From an uncultured Pseudomonadales bacterium (GTDB lineage: Bacteria; Pseudomonadota; Gammaproteobacteria; Pseudomonadales; Porticoccaceae): a DNA stretch of 64,000 bases. The stretch is taken from positions 29,718 through 93,717 of the forward strand of contig CALSNK010000003.1 in NCBI GenBank assembly GCA_943787675.1, in the 5' to 3' direction. A program made the position numbers and the translations under genes. Under the pieces are notes generated by a model, which saw only the letters and a list, made by a program, of their open reading frames with translations, made no database searches and had not been told where the DNA came from. This document shows positions 55,073 through 64,000 of the stretch, piece after piece. How positions within the stretch are numbered: the stretch's first letter is position 1; each line of letters starts with the position of its first letter.

Positions 55073-57568
55073 TTACAGACTCTCCAATACCGCCCGAGCT
55101 TTAGCCTGACCTTCTTCGTCAGCCTCACCAATAATCTCTTCAAGAATTTCTCGAGCACCCTCTGGGTCACCCATTTCAATATAGGTGTTAGCCAGATCGA
55201 GCTTCACATCAACCGCGTCAATATCTTCGTCGCTATCGTAACCGTCGAAGTCATCTAGGTCAGTAGAAACACCCTCACTGACGGTTTGCTGAAGCTCTGC
55301 TGAACTTGGCATCTCGACGTCTAAATCTGAGTTTTCATTGGCGATTTCACTGGCGCTTCCGTCAGCCTCTGGACTCGCTTCGTCGGCAAAGATACCACCA
55401 TCCATAAAGTTGTCATCAAGGAAGTCTCCAGACAGTACCGACTCATCGAGTGCATCAATAGCCATATCGTCACCCGACTCTAAAACATCTTCGAGCAGAT
55501 CTGAAATATCGATTTCTGGTGTGTTGCCTAGGGTGCTTTCTGATGAGTCCGCTGGCTCTGCAGACTCGGCTTCCAGTAAGGATTCAACGTCAAGAGACGC
55601 TTCATCAGCTGAGGGCTCTTCATCCGCTGACGGCTCTTCATCGGCTGAGGGTTCTATATTTGCTAAGGGCTCTTCCTCTGCTAAGGGCTCTTCATCCGCT
55701 GAGGATTCTTCGTCGGCTGAGGGCTCTTTATCAGCTGAAGGCTCTTCATCAACCGTAGGCTCTTCATCCAGCTCGGCGACATCTTCAATAATATTCTCTA
55801 CAACTTCTTCCTCTGGACCAAGGATAACCGACGCCATCGCTGTCGCCACATCATCACCGATCTCTTCGACCTCGTTATAGATTTCTTTTAAATCGTCTCG
55901 GCGATCTTCTCTAAAGAAGATTTCCATTAGCTTCAACCGCGACGCAGTGTCCGAGGAATCAGCAGCTCGAGCTTCCTGGAGAATCTCCACGGCCTGATCC
56001 ACATTACCCAGCGATAGATACACATCCGCTTCGGCAACAGCTTCCACCATAGAATCAAAGATTTCAGGGCTAACGGCACTGTCCTCTTCAGGGAAGATTT
56101 CTTTGTCTGTTTCATCAAACAAATTATCTTCTGGATTCAGGTTCAAACCATCGAGATCATCGATCAATAAATTAGAGTCGGTATTAACAGAAGGCTCTTG
56201 GTCATAGTCCTGATAGCCTTCGCCAAGCGGTCCACTATCACTAAGCGGCTGATCAAGATCTGTTTCTTCGTTCTTGTTTTTAGAGCGACGTAAAAACAGC
56301 ACCAACAATAAAACAACCAATCCAACCAGAGCCCAGATCCAAGGCTGGTTCTCTAAGGTCTCAGCGAGATCAAACGGCTTTTTAGGCGTGGTAGTTTTGA
56401 CAGGCGCTGCAGCAGTAACTTCCGCCTCATCAGCGGCTTCAGCCAATGCCTGGTTATCAGACGCAGCAGCAAGATCGCTCATCAGATCAACCTGAGCTTC
56501 CAAAAGAACCATGCGCTCGCGCAGTTCAATGTTCTCCAACTCCGTTCTGTTCATCTCATCCTGAGCAACAGCGAGGTCAGAGTTCAGCTGGTCGATATCA
56601 TCATTGGAATTGCCAGTCGAGTCGGAGAGAGAGTCAGCGCCTTGAGTATTTTCGTTAGCAAAGCTACTCGCAGCAGCCTCGTCGGTATCATTTGATGCAG
56701 AGGCAAGTTCTAAACGGCCTGCACTGGAATCTTCAGAATCAGACTCGAAGGTACTTTCATTAAAGGTACTTTCATTTGAGGCGCTATCATTTACGCTACT
56801 ATCCGCAAAAAGGTCATTCTCAGGCACAGCGTCTGGCTCGGTTAAGCCAATTTGAGTGGCGACAATATCGCCCACTTCTTCATTAATTTCATCAAAAGAA
56901 GGTAACCGAAGAATCGCCCCTTCCTTCATTTTATTCGCATCACCCGCCACAAACGCACTGGGATTTTGGCTATACAGCGCATCCATGGTTTGTAAAATAG
57001 TGGAACCGCGAGGCCGCAAACGTTTAGAAACATTCCACAGGGTGTCACCCACAACAACCCGATGCGCATCCCCGGCCAACTCTCGCTTAGACGCTACTTT
57101 TGGTTTAGGGCTCGCAGCAGCAACATTCACAACCTGAGCAGGCGTCACTTCACCGCTATAAATAGGTAAGTCCAACAGCAAGGTATATTCACGCACAATG
57201 CGGCCAGCAGGCCATTCAAGCTGCACTAAAAAGTCCAGATAAGGCTCAAGAATTGGCCCTTGACTGGTCACTTTAACCACCGTTTCATCGGCAGCATTGG
57301 TATCCACAGAAAACGCCAGCTGAGTAAGATAATAATCTCGAGACACGCCAGCCTGAGCAAAGGCACTTGCCGGTGCCAGTTGCACCAAAAGCAGCCCCTC
57401 TTCAATGCCCTCTATATTTGTAAGAGATATCTCTGCATCCAGAGGTTCATTGAGCGCCGAGTTAAGCGTAATATCGCCGAAACCAACAGCGATAGCTGCG
57501 GTTGCATACAACAGCGCCGCTAACGCAGAGGCTGTTGCCAGTTTGATCGACCATTTCCTGGTTATCAT
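55073..57568 (-). CDS. fimV: FimV-like pilus/polar assembly protein
   Basis: An 831-residue inner-membrane protein related to Pseudomonas FimV, which organises type IV pili, twitching and polar proteins. In order: a signal peptide; a conserved periplasmic region (GFGDITLNSALNEPLDAEISL); a LysM peptidoglycan-binding domain at about 165-220 (VVGDTLWNVSKRL); a coiled coil; one membrane helix (ALVGLVVLLLVLFL); and a highly acidic cytoplasmic part with EPSA repeats. A C-terminal TPR-like domain (VKLDLANTYIEMGDPEGAREIL) ends the protein. ATG 57568 has AGGAAA upstream. No pilus genes adjoin it, as in Pseudomonas. Confidence 0.92.
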   Translation of the reverse strand: MITRKWSIKLATASALAALLYATAAIAVGFGDITLNSALNEPLDAEISLTNIEGIEEGLLLVQLAPASAFAQAGVSRDYYLTQLAFSVDTNAADETVVKVTSQGPILEPYLDFLVQLEWPAGRIVREYTLLLDLPIYSGEVTPAQVVNVAAASPKPKVASKRELAGDAHRVVVGDTLWNVSKRLRPRGSTILQTMDALYSQNPSAFVAGDANKMKEGAILRLPSFDEINEEVGDIVATQIGLTEPDAVPENDLFADSSVNDSASNESTFNESTFESDSEDSSAGRLELASASNDTDEAAASSFANENTQGADSLSDSTGNSNDDIDQLNSDLAVAQDEMNRTELENIELRERMVLLEAQVDLMSDLAAASDNQALAEAADEAEVTAAAPVKTTTPKKPFDLAETLENQPWIWALVGLVVLLLVLFLRRSKNKNEETDLDQPLSDSGPLGEGYQDYDQEPSVNTDSNLLIDDLDGLNLNPEDNLFDETDKEIFPEEDSAVSPEIFDSMVEAVAEADVYLSLGNVDQAVEILQEARAADSSDTASRLKLMEIFFREDRRDDLKEIYNEVEEIGDDVATAMASVILGPEEEVVENIIEDVAELDEEPTVDEEPSADKEPSADEESSADEEPLAEEEPLANIEPSADEEPSADEEPSADEASLDVESLLEAESAEPADSSESTLGNTPEIDISDLLEDVLESGDDMAIDALDESVLSGDFLDDNFMDGGIFADEASPEADGSASEIANENSDLDVEMPSSAELQQTVSEGVSTDLDDFDGYDSDEDIDAVDVKLDLANTYIEMGDPEGAREILEEIIGEADEEGQAKARAVLESL
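55600..55770 (-). repeat. DEEPSA repeats in the acidic region of fimV
   Basis: About ten imperfect 15-18 bp units encode D-E-E-P-S-A or close variants in the acidic cytoplasmic segment. The nucleotide core GAGCCCTCAGC also occurs in the dnaX linker repeat and, shortened, in aceF. FimV proteins are normally acidic here, but this regular unit is unusual. Confidence 0.75.
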
Positions 57569-57719
57569 ATTTTTTTCCTGTTAAGCCAGATTTGCCCATC
57601 AATACAGCGGCCTGAAAGCAGCACTGAAGTCCTTTTGATTAGCCTGTGGCTAAATTCTATAGCCCACGGTGAAATATTCTAGTCATACTTACATTATTTT
57701 GCCGAATAGCGCCTAAAAC

Positions 57720-57775
57720 CCATAAAAAAAAGGCTCATCAATGAATTTCTTCACAGAAAAGCCCTTTTTGGGGAC
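57720..57775 (-). terminator. Possible weak terminator downstream of asd
   Basis: On the minus strand, AAAAAGGGCT pairs with AGCCTTTTTTTT across a 24-base loop, leaving a T-run. The stem is short and AU-rich with a one-base bulge, so efficiency is doubtful. It would separate asd from fimV. Confidence 0.35.
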
Positions 57776-57792
57776 AAAAAGAAGATTTTACA

Positions 57793-58905
57793 TTAACCCT
57801 CGATAACAATTCTCAGCATACGACGCAACGGTTCCGCCGCACCCCAAAGCAACTGATCGCCCACCGTAAACGCCGACAGATATTGCTCACCCATGTTCAT
57901 TTTACGCAATCGACCCACCGGAACATCCAAACCGCCAGTAACCGCTGCAGGGGTAAGATGCTTAACCGAAGACTCTTTATCGTTGGGGATAACCTTGGCC
58001 CATTGATTAGACTCAGCCAACATAGATTCAATTTCATCCATTGGCACATCTTGAGTCAACTTAATGGTCAGCGCCTGACTGTGACAGCGCATAGAACCAA
58101 TACGCACACAAAGACCATCCAATGGAATAGGATTGCCCTCACGATTCAAAATCTTATTCGTCTCCGCCTGATTCTTCCACTCTTCACGGCTCTGGCCGTT
58201 CTCAAGCTGGGAATCAATATACGGCAACAGACTGCCGGCTAAAGGATAGCCCCAGTTATCCACCGGAAAGCTATCCGATCGCAGCGTATCAGTCACCTGA
58301 CGATCAATATCCAGAATCGCCGACGAAGGATTAGCCAGCGCCTCAGCAACAGACCCCTTAATAGTACCCATCTGATTAATCAGCTCACGCATATTTTGCG
58401 CGCCGGCACCAGAAGCTGCCTGGTAGGTCATAGACGAAGCCCACTCCACCAGATTGGCATTGAACAGACCGCCAAGCGACATTAGCATCAGGCTCACAGT
58501 GCAATTACCGCCAATAAAGTCTTTAACCCCGCTGGCCAAACCGTCTTTCACGACAGACATGTTGACCGGATCGAGCACAATAATCGAACTATCCTCCATC
58601 CGCAGCGCCGAAGCCGCATCAATCCAATAGCCATCCCAGCCCGCACTGCGCAGCTGTGGGTAGACTTTCTTGGTGTAGTCGCCACCCTGGCAAGTAACAA
58701 TAATATCCATCTGCTGCAGAGCTTCGATATCGAAGGCACTTTTAAGCAGCGGGATTTCAACACCCACATCAGGGCCAGTTTGGCCAGCCTGAGACGTCGT
58801 AAAGAAAATTGGCTCAACTTGGGCGAAGTCGTTTTCTTCGCGCATTCGCTCCATCAGCACAGATCCAACCATGCCACGCCAACCGATAAATCCTGTTTTT
58901 TTCAT
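57793..58905 (-). CDS. asd: Aspartate-semialdehyde dehydrogenase
   Basis: A 370-residue enzyme of the lysine/threonine/methionine/diaminopimelate pathway, reducing aspartyl phosphate with NADPH. The nucleotide motif is [17 protein letters not shown], the catalytic cysteine is in [13 protein letters not shown], and a late histidine region [16 protein letters not shown] is present. The length and wording match the E. coli-type Asd. ATG 58905. Downstream of the leu genes, separated by a repeat-rich gap. Confidence 0.96.
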   Translation of the reverse strand: MKKTGFIGWRGMVGSVLMERMREENDFAQVEPIFFTTSQAGQTGPDVGVEIPLLKSAFDIEALQQMDIIVTCQGGDYTKKVYPQLRSAGWDGYWIDAASALRMEDSSIIVLDPVNMSVVKDGLASGVKDFIGGNCTVSLMLMSLGGLFNANLVEWASSMTYQAASGAGAQNMRELINQMGTIKGSVAEALANPSSAILDIDRQVTDTLRSDSFPVDNWGYPLAGSLLPYIDSQLENGQSREEWKNQAETNKILNREGNPIPLDGLCVRIGSMRCHSQALTIKLTQDVPMDEIESMLAESNQWAKVIPNDKESSVKHLTPAAVTGGLDVPVGRLRKMNMGEQYLSAFTVGDQLLWGAAEPLRRMLRIVIEG

Positions 58906-58924
58906 TGCTCTAGATCCTGTTGTA

Positions 58925-59130
58925 AATCTTTAGTTAAATTCTTTTGCTAAGTGCTGCTGCTCAGCTATGAGATCCCTCGTCGCTTCGCTCTGTCGGGATG
59001 ACATCATTAAAGTACTCTGTCAGTGCCAAACACCCCACACTGTCATCTCGAAACACCCCACACTGTCATCTCGAAACACCCCCCACTGTCATCTCGAACG
59101 AATGTGAGAGATCTACCATCAGCACTCTCG
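58925..59130. repeat. 23-bp tandem repeat and GTCATCTCGAA-type dispersed repeat
   Basis: Three direct copies of a 23-bp unit (CACCCCACACTGTCATCTCG plus AAA) lie at 59031-59053, 59054-59076 and 59077-59099, the last with minor changes. They are preceded by CCTCGTCGCTTCGCTCTGTCGGGATGAC-like sequence and followed by CGAATGTGAGAGATCT. This is another palindromic intergenic repeat type, distinct from the one at 24.7 kb. A related piece (AGATCTCTCGTCGC...GACGAGATGAC) sits at about 59309-59343, after copy C. Confidence 0.75.
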
Positions 59131-59138
59131 ATCTCCCA

Positions 59139-59295
59139 GCAAAGCCATGCAGACCCTTTGCGATCAATCAGGGCCCGCTTATGGGTTCGTCATTTTCAGG
59201 TCAAGAGAGCGCCTTGTCTGAGCGTCAGCGAGTTGCGCGAACGCTGAAACTGACTAACCCATGGGACCGATCGCAAAGGGTCTGTATGGGTTTGC
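59139..59295 (+). repeat. Structured palindromic element, copy C
   Basis: The outer stem runs GCAAAGCCATGCAGACCC... with its near-complement at 59269-59295 ending ATGGGTTTGC. The inner part is AATCAGGGCCCGCTTATGG with CCATGGGACC, then CATTTTCAG with CTGAAACTG. The apical sequence is TTGTCTGAGCG and AGCGAGTTGCGCGAACGCT, matching copies A and B. Located between asd and leuB, which are on the minus strand. Confidence 0.85.
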
Positions 59296-59450
59296 CTGCA
59301 CCCAACAAAGAGATCTCTCGTCGCTACGCTCTGACGAGATGACAAACTAAGCACCTATGTCGAGATTACAAACTACCCACCTCTATCAAAATAAACAACT
59401 AAGCACATCTCTCAGAATCACAAACTAAGCAGCTCTCTTATGACGGCAAC

Positions 59451-60534
59451 CTAAAGCGCAGCCACCACCGCATCACCCATCTCAACAGTACCCACCCGCG
59501 TCATGCCATCCGTATAAATATCCCCAGTCCGCAACCCCTGATCCAGCACATCACTCACCGCCTTCTCAATCGCATCCGCCGCCTCAACCGCATCCAGCGA
59601 ATAGCGCAACATCATCGCCACAGACAAAATCGTCGCTAACGGATTAGCCACACCCTGCCCCGCAATATCCGGCGCCGAACCATGACAGGGCTCATACATA
59701 CCACCCCCATCCTTATCCAACGAAGCAGAAGGCAACATACCAATAGACCCAGTCAACATAGCCGCCGTATCCGACAAAATATCGCCAAACATATTACCCG
59801 TCACCACCACATCAAACTGCTTAGGCTCCTTCACCAACTGCATCGCCGCATTATCAACATACATATGGCTCAGCTCCACCTCAGGGTAGTCCGCCGCCAT
59901 CGCAGTCATCACCTCGCGCCACAGAATAGTCGCCTCCAACACATTCGACTTATCCACCGAACAGAGACGCTTACCCCGCACCATCGCCGCCTCAAAAGCC
60001 ATACGACCAATACGACGAATCTCAGACTCATTGTATTTGTAAGTGTTGTAACCCTCGCGCTCACCATTCTCCAGAGTACGAATACCCCGCGGCTCACCAA
60101 AGTAAATGCCACCCACCAACTCACGGACAATCAAAATATCCAAACCCGAAACAAACTCAGGCTTCAGCGAAGACGCATGGGCCAACTGCGGATACATAAT
60201 CGCCGGACGCAAATTACCAAACAGCTCCAACTCAGAGCGAATGGTCAACAAACCCTTCTCCGGACGCAGATGACGCTCAACATCATCCCATTGCGGGCCG
60301 CCCACAGCGCCCAACAAAATCGCATCAGCAGCTCGGGCCTTATCCAAGAGTTTCCTTCGGGCAAGGCTCACCCACAGCATCCAACGCCGCACCACCCAAA
60401 TGGGCGTAATCCAACTCAATACCTAGGCCAAATTTCTCATTAACCGTCTCAAGCACTTTCACCGCTTCAGTAATAATCTCTGGGCCAATATTGTCCCCAG
60501 GTAATACCAATACTTTCTTCATACTACTCGCCAT
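59451..60534 (-). pseudogene. leuB: 3-isopropylmalate dehydrogenase, frameshifted as given
   Basis: LeuB oxidatively decarboxylates 3-isopropylmalate in leucine synthesis. The N-terminal piece (LPGDNIGPEIITEAVKVL to PKETL) ends at an extra base near 60344-60345. The rest, [21 protein letters not shown] onward, follows in another frame with [13 protein letters not shown] and [11 protein letters not shown], to the stop at 59451. Joined, the protein is about 360 residues and complete. The start is ATG 60534, overlapping the leuD stop as TAATG, or ATG 60522, which matches the usual MKK start. The rest is well preserved, so an artefactual insertion is likely. Confidence 0.9.
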
Positions 60535-61181
60535 TATTTTATAGCTCCAAATACCCAAGGATGCTGAGCCGCACGCTCAGTCTCATACTGTTTAATCGCA
60601 TCGGCTTCTTTCAGCGTCAGACCAATCTCGTCCAAACCATTCAACAGACACTCCTTACGAAACTCATCCAACTCAAAGCGAAACACATGGCCAGAATCTG
60701 TAGTGACAGTCTGAGATGGCAAATCAATCGACAGCTGATAGCCCTCTTCAGCCTCCATCTCCTTAAACAGAATATCCACCTGCTCCTCAGTCAACATCAC
60801 CGGCAACAAACCATTTTTAAAACAGTTGTTATAAAAGATATCCGCATAACTCGGCGCAATCACCGCATTAAAGCCGTAATCCTCCAACGCCCAAGGCGCA
60901 TGCTCACGGCTGGAACCACAGCCAAAGTTCTTCCGCGCCAAGAGTATAGAGGCACCTTTATAACGAGGGAAGTTCAACGGAAAATCTTCCTTAAGCGGAC
61001 GATTAGTACAGTCCTCACCGGGCTGCCCCTCATCCTGATAACGCAGCTCATCAAACAGGTTCGGCCCAAAGCCACTGCGCTTGATCGACTTTAAAAACTG
61101 CTTGGGAATAATCATATCCGTGTCTACATTGGCGCGATCCATAGGACCCACCAAACCACGGTGTGCAGTAAATGCCTTCAT
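60534..61181 (-). CDS. leuD: 3-isopropylmalate dehydratase small subunit
   Basis: A 215-residue swivelling subunit that pairs with LeuC to isomerise 2- to 3-isopropylmalate. Visible: [27 protein letters not shown] at the start (residues 4-30) and [24 protein letters not shown] 61181 is chosen because GGAGG lies nine to ten bases upstream; a longer frame upstream runs into leuC. Thirteen bases after leuC. Confidence 0.95.
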   Translation of the reverse strand: MKAFTAHRGLVGPMDRANVDTDMIIPKQFLKSIKRSGFGPNLFDELRYQDEGQPGEDCTNRPLKEDFPLNFPRYKGASILLARKNFGCGSSREHAPWALEDYGFNAVIAPSYADIFYNNCFKNGLLPVMLTEEQVDILFKEMEAEEGYQLSIDLPSQTVTTDSGHVFRFELDEFRKECLLNGLDEIGLTLKEADAIKQYETERAAQHPWVFGAIK

Positions 61182-61194
61182 TAAACTGCTCCTC

Positions 61195-62625
61195 CTACTT
61201 CTTGTATACAAAGCTTCGTACATCAACAATATGACCCGCCACCGCAGCCGCAGCCGCCATCGCCGGACTCATCAAATGGGTACGCCCGCCATTGCCCTGA
61301 CGACCCTCAAAGTTACGGTTCGAGGTAGAAGCACAGTGCTCCCCCGCCCCCAACTTATCCGCATTCATCGCCAGACACATAGAACAGCCCGGCTCACGCC
61401 AATCCATTCCCGCGGCAATAAAGACCTTATCCAGTCCTTCAGCTTCCGCCTGCGCCTTCACCATCTGCGAACCAGGCACAATCAATACCTGCTTAACCGA
61501 ACTGGCCACCTGACGACCCTTAGCCACAGCCGCCGCCGCACGCATATCTTCAATACGGGAATTAGTACAGGAACCAATAAATACACGATCCACAGCAATA
61601 GACTCAATCGCCTGACCGCCCTCAAGACCCATATATTCCAGAGCGCGCTCAAGACCTTTGCGCTGCTCATCATTCGACTGCTCTTCCAAGGTTGGAACAG
61701 AAGCCGTAACCGGCGCCACCATCTCAGGAGACGTTCCCCAGGTCACCTGCGGCGCAATATCATCCGCATGCAGAACAACCTCAGTATCAAACACCGCATC
61801 CGCGTCACTGACTAACTCATTCCAGTACTCAACCGCCTGATCCCACATCTCACCCTTGGGCACAAACTGACGACCTTCACAGTAATCAATGGTCTTCTGA
61901 TCAACCGCCACCATACCCACACGGGCACCCGCCTCAATCGCCATATTGCAGACCGTCATACGCCCTTCAATCGACATATCGCGGAATACCGAACCCGCAA
62001 ACTCAATGGCATGCTCATTACCGCCAGCCGTACCAATCTTGCCAATAATCGCCAACACTACATCTTTAGGGGTCACACCAACGCCAACCGTGCCATTCAC
62101 GGTCACACGCATATTCTTCATCTTCTTGGCCACCAAACACTGAGTCGCCAGCACATGCTCAACCTCAGAGGTACCAATACCATGGGCCAAACAGGCCAGC
62201 GCACCATGAGTCGCCGTATGGGAATCACCACAGACCACGGTCATACCCGGCATAGTCGCGCCCAGTTCAGGACCCATCACATGGACAATGCCCTGGCCCA
62301 TCTCATTGATCTTGAATTCCTTAATCCCGTAAAGGTCGCAGTTATCATCCAACGTCTGTACCTGAATACGAGACACCTCATCAGTCATACCCGCAACACC
62401 GGCATCACGCTCAGTCTTGTCAGTAGAGATATTATGATCAGGGGTGGCAATATTCGTGTCCAAACGCCAAGGCAGACGACCCGCAATACGCAGACCCTCA
62501 AAGGCCTGAGGTGACGTCACCTCATGAATCACATGGCGATCTATATAAATTAACGATGAACCATCGCTGTTTTGCTTAACAAGGTGGCTGTCCCACAGCT
62601 TGTCGTAAAGTGTTCTTCCAGTCAT
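61195..62625 (-). CDS. leuC: 3-isopropylmalate dehydratase large subunit
   Basis: A 476-residue aconitase-family enzyme with a [4Fe-4S] cluster. Cluster cysteines appear in [14 protein letters not shown] and [43 protein letters not shown] is the family block in the first third. ATG 62625 with GGGAG eight bases upstream is preferred to the GTG at 62628. First gene of leuC-leuD-leuB, divergent from a LysR-type regulator. Confidence 0.96.
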   Translation of the reverse strand: MTGRTLYDKLWDSHLVKQNSDGSSLIYIDRHVIHEVTSPQAFEGLRIAGRLPWRLDTNIATPDHNISTDKTERDAGVAGMTDEVSRIQVQTLDDNCDLYGIKEFKINEMGQGIVHVMGPELGATMPGMTVVCGDSHTATHGALACLAHGIGTSEVEHVLATQCLVAKKMKNMRVTVNGTVGVGVTPKDVVLAIIGKIGTAGGNEHAIEFAGSVFRDMSIEGRMTVCNMAIEAGARVGMVAVDQKTIDYCEGRQFVPKGEMWDQAVEYWNELVSDADAVFDTEVVLHADDIAPQVTWGTSPEMVAPVTASVPTLEEQSNDEQRKGLERALEYMGLEGGQAIESIAVDRVFIGSCTNSRIEDMRAAAAVAKGRQVASSVKQVLIVPGSQMVKAQAEAEGLDKVFIAAGMDWREPGCSMCLAMNADKLGAGEHCASTSNRNFEGRQGNGGRTHLMSPAMAAAAAVAGHIVDVRSFVYKK

Positions 62626-62680
62626 CACAGTCTCCCAGACGTGCTTCTTTCAAGTTGCAGCCATTGTAGACCTGCTTTAT

Positions 62681-62697
62681 TATGAAATAAATTCATA
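62681..62697. promoter_or_regulatory. LysR-type operator between leuC and its regulator
   Basis: TATGAAATAAATTCATA is a perfect inverted repeat (six-base arms, five-base spacer) containing the T-N11-A pattern of LysR-type sites. It lies in the 117-bp divergent intergenic region, 46 bp from the regulator start and 56 bp from leuC. That is where autoregulation and control of leuCDB would act. The palindrome is seen; binding is inferred. Confidence 0.65.
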
Positions 62698-62742
62698 TTT
62701 AGCATAGCTGTCATTCCTAGCAGGAATCAAAAGGGCAAGCCA

Positions 62743-63654
62743 TTGGATAATCAAAACCTCAAAGCCTTTATTACCGTCGCAGAAGTGGGATCATTTTCAG
62801 AGGCCGCCGACCGGCTCTACCTGACTCAATCGGCGATCAGCAAGCGTATTGCCCTGCTAGAGCAGCAGATAGGTAAAAGACTGTTTGATCGGATCGCCAG
62901 ACAGGTATCGTTGACCGAAGCCGGTAATGAACTATTACCCAGAGCCAGACGCATACTCCAGGAATATGAAAATGCCCTACAGGCAATTAATGATCTCTCT
63001 GGTGAAGCCAGCGGCACACTTAGATTGGCGATTAGTCACCACCTCGGCTTGCATCGTCTGCCCCCTATTCTGAAACAGTTTGCCCAGCAGTATCCCAATG
63101 TCACTTTGGATATTGAGTTTATGGATTCAGAGAAAGCTTATGAGCAGGTGTTGCACGGAGACTCAGAAGTAGCGGTAATTACATTGGCACTGGAAGCCCA
63201 CCACAATATTAATAGCAAGAAGATATGGAATGACCCGCTGCGCTTTATCTGCGCCCAGGATCATCCATTGGCCGAGCTAAAGAAACCGGCGCTTAAAGAT
63301 CTTGCGGAGTATCCGATTATTTTGCCGGGGTTAAATACCTATACCGGGCGGATTATTCAGAATCTGTTTCAGAAGGAAGGGATACCCTTAAAGGCACCTA
63401 TGTCGACTAACTATTTGGAGACCATTAGTACCATGGTAGAGATTGGGCTTGGGCTGGAGTGTGTTGCCGGAGACACTGGTGAGGGACCTGCATGTGATGC
63501 CATTTGAGGAACTAGCATCGAGAGGGAGTTGGGGTATATTCATCATACTAAAAGAAGTTTGTCGAATGCGGCGGTGGCGTTTTTTGGGCTTATTAAATGT
63601 CACTATAAATCAAAAATGAGCTATAGATCCCTTAGCACAAAAAAACCGCCTTAG
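62743..63654 (+). pseudogene. LysR-family transcriptional regulator of leuCDB (two compensating indels as given)
   Basis: The N-terminal winged helix (NLKAFITVAEVGSFSEAADRLYLTQSAISKRIALLE) and an effector domain are clear. After VEIGLG an extra base near 63450 shifts the frame. The other frame then gives WSVLPETLVRDLHVMPFEEL, the normal family sequence. A missing base near 63513 restores the original frame for SIERELGYIHHTKRSLSNAAVAFF to the stop at 63652-63654, total about 303 residues. Without correction the first frame stops at 63507. The start is TTG 62743 with AAGG upstream. Divergent from leuC, an arrangement also found in Pseudomonas. Confidence 0.85.
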
Positions 63655-63671
63655 GTCTAAGGCGGTTTTTT
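63644..63671 (+). terminator. Rho-independent terminator after the LysR gene
   Basis: The stem AACCGCCTTAG / CTAAGGCGGTT is followed by six T and preceded by an A-run, so it can serve both strands. The LysR stop codon lies inside the left arm. Genes on its two sides converge. Confidence 0.93.
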
Positions 63672-63813
63672 GCTTTTTGAATTCCGAACCACAACACTTA
63701 ATTCCGTAGCTCTTTGATTTTAACCATCATTATCTGGTCGAGTCATCTTGGTATTCCTCCAAATTTTCCCTGTAACAAAATATAACCGTCGGTTATGTAT
63801 TTAGTTAAGACAA
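63672..63813. other. Short intergenic region, nothing recognised
   Basis: About 140 bp between the terminator and the partial gene at the window end. It contains no reading frame, repeat or RNA that could be supported. Confidence 0.5.
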
Positions 63814-64000
63814 TTACTGAGGCCCTGTCAAGCTCCCTTCTATTAACTGCTTAGCTTCTTGCGCAATCTCAAGCGCATCTTTTTTAGATACCTGCTCAAA
63901 GTCGCCATTAAGGACCTGATCAATAATACGTTTGGCTAAGCTCACTCCCTTGGCTTTTTTACCATAGACATAATAAGCCTTGGCCAAGGTGTCCATATGA
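63814..64000 (-). CDS. C-terminal part of an uncharacterised helical (possibly TPR) protein, cut by the window
   Basis: At least 60 codons end at 63814. The frame stays open to the window edge, so the true start probably lies outside, although an ATG at 63996 exists. The sequence (DTLAKAYYVYGKKAKGVSLAKRII...ALEIAQEAKQLIEG) is amphipathic helical, with an alanine/tyrosine spacing like a tetratricopeptide repeat. The family cannot be named from this piece. Confidence 0.55.
   Translation of the reverse strand, partial: HMDTLAKAYYVYGKKAKGVSLAKRIIDQVLNGDFEQVSKKDALEIAQEAKQLIEGSLTGPQ

Noticed and set aside
57720..57775. Structured element similar to copies A-C after asd
   Set aside because: It only forms a short A/T stem; the conserved TGTCTGAGCG/AGCGAGTT apex is absent.
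59682..60443. A 253-codon open frame on the plus strand opposite leuB
   Set aside because: Its product is dominated by His, Arg, Thr and Gln with no fold-like pattern, and it lies wholly antisense to leuB. Similar long antisense frames lie opposite leuC and leuD (for example 62011-62514), so this is a codon-usage shadow.

Overview
This window is chromosomal DNA of a heterotrophic gammaproteobacterium of intermediate base composition. Two stretches have the gene order familiar from Pseudomonas-type genomes. One is leuC-leuD-leuB / asd / fimV-truA-trpF-accD-folC-dedD-cvpA-purF-metZ. The other is ffs / dnaX-ybaB-recR / rnd-ycgL-ycgN. The proteins recall the marine Cellvibrionales (SAR92/Porticoccaceae-like), but that placement is inferred from general resemblance, not from a marker gene.

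Layout. 0-5 kb: the start of lpxL, fabV, an acetyltransferase-like gene, a glyoxalase-fold gene and aceF. 5-14 kb: aceE, a lipoprotein M16 protease, an AI-2E-family exporter and bepA. 14-16 kb: a secreted repeat protein with a phage-tail-type self-processing chaperone domain. 16-21 kb: nadA, a sulfite/nitrite reductase with its DUF934 partner, and a CPA2 antiporter. 21-25 kb: a cyclic-di-GMP cluster (HD-GYP, GGDEF-EAL, HD-GYP) followed by a 138-bp tandem repeat. 25-35 kb: sohB, nudC, nhaB, fadD, a VWA/MoxR pair and a carotenoid/retinoid-type oxidoreductase. 35-40 kb: ycgN, ycgL, rnd, recR, ybaB, dnaX and the 4.5S RNA. 40-46 kb: an oppABC-oppDF peptide-uptake operon. 46-47 kb: a solitary integron cassette, then msrA. 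47-64 kb: the metZ...leuC block and its divergent LysR regulator.

Most genes are central metabolism, cell envelope and housekeeping. The unusual material lies between genes. (1) Three copies of a 140-160 bp structured element keep the same loop, while their long stems differ in sequence but stay complementary. (2) A lone gene cassette has a well-formed 60-bp attC site and no integrase nearby; it lies between two inverted copies of that element. (3) dnaX carries a textbook-like programmed -1 frameshift signal. (4) Glu-Pro-(Ser/Gln) linker repeats with a shared nucleotide core occur in three unrelated proteins.

Data quality. Single-base indels interrupt nadA, the reductase gene, metZ, leuB and the LysR gene (twice), and probably a 38-residue membrane peptide. 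Because essential biosynthetic genes are hit and both halves are otherwise intact, sequencing or assembly errors are likelier than true decay. These loci are typed as pseudogenes only because the sequence as given does not read through.
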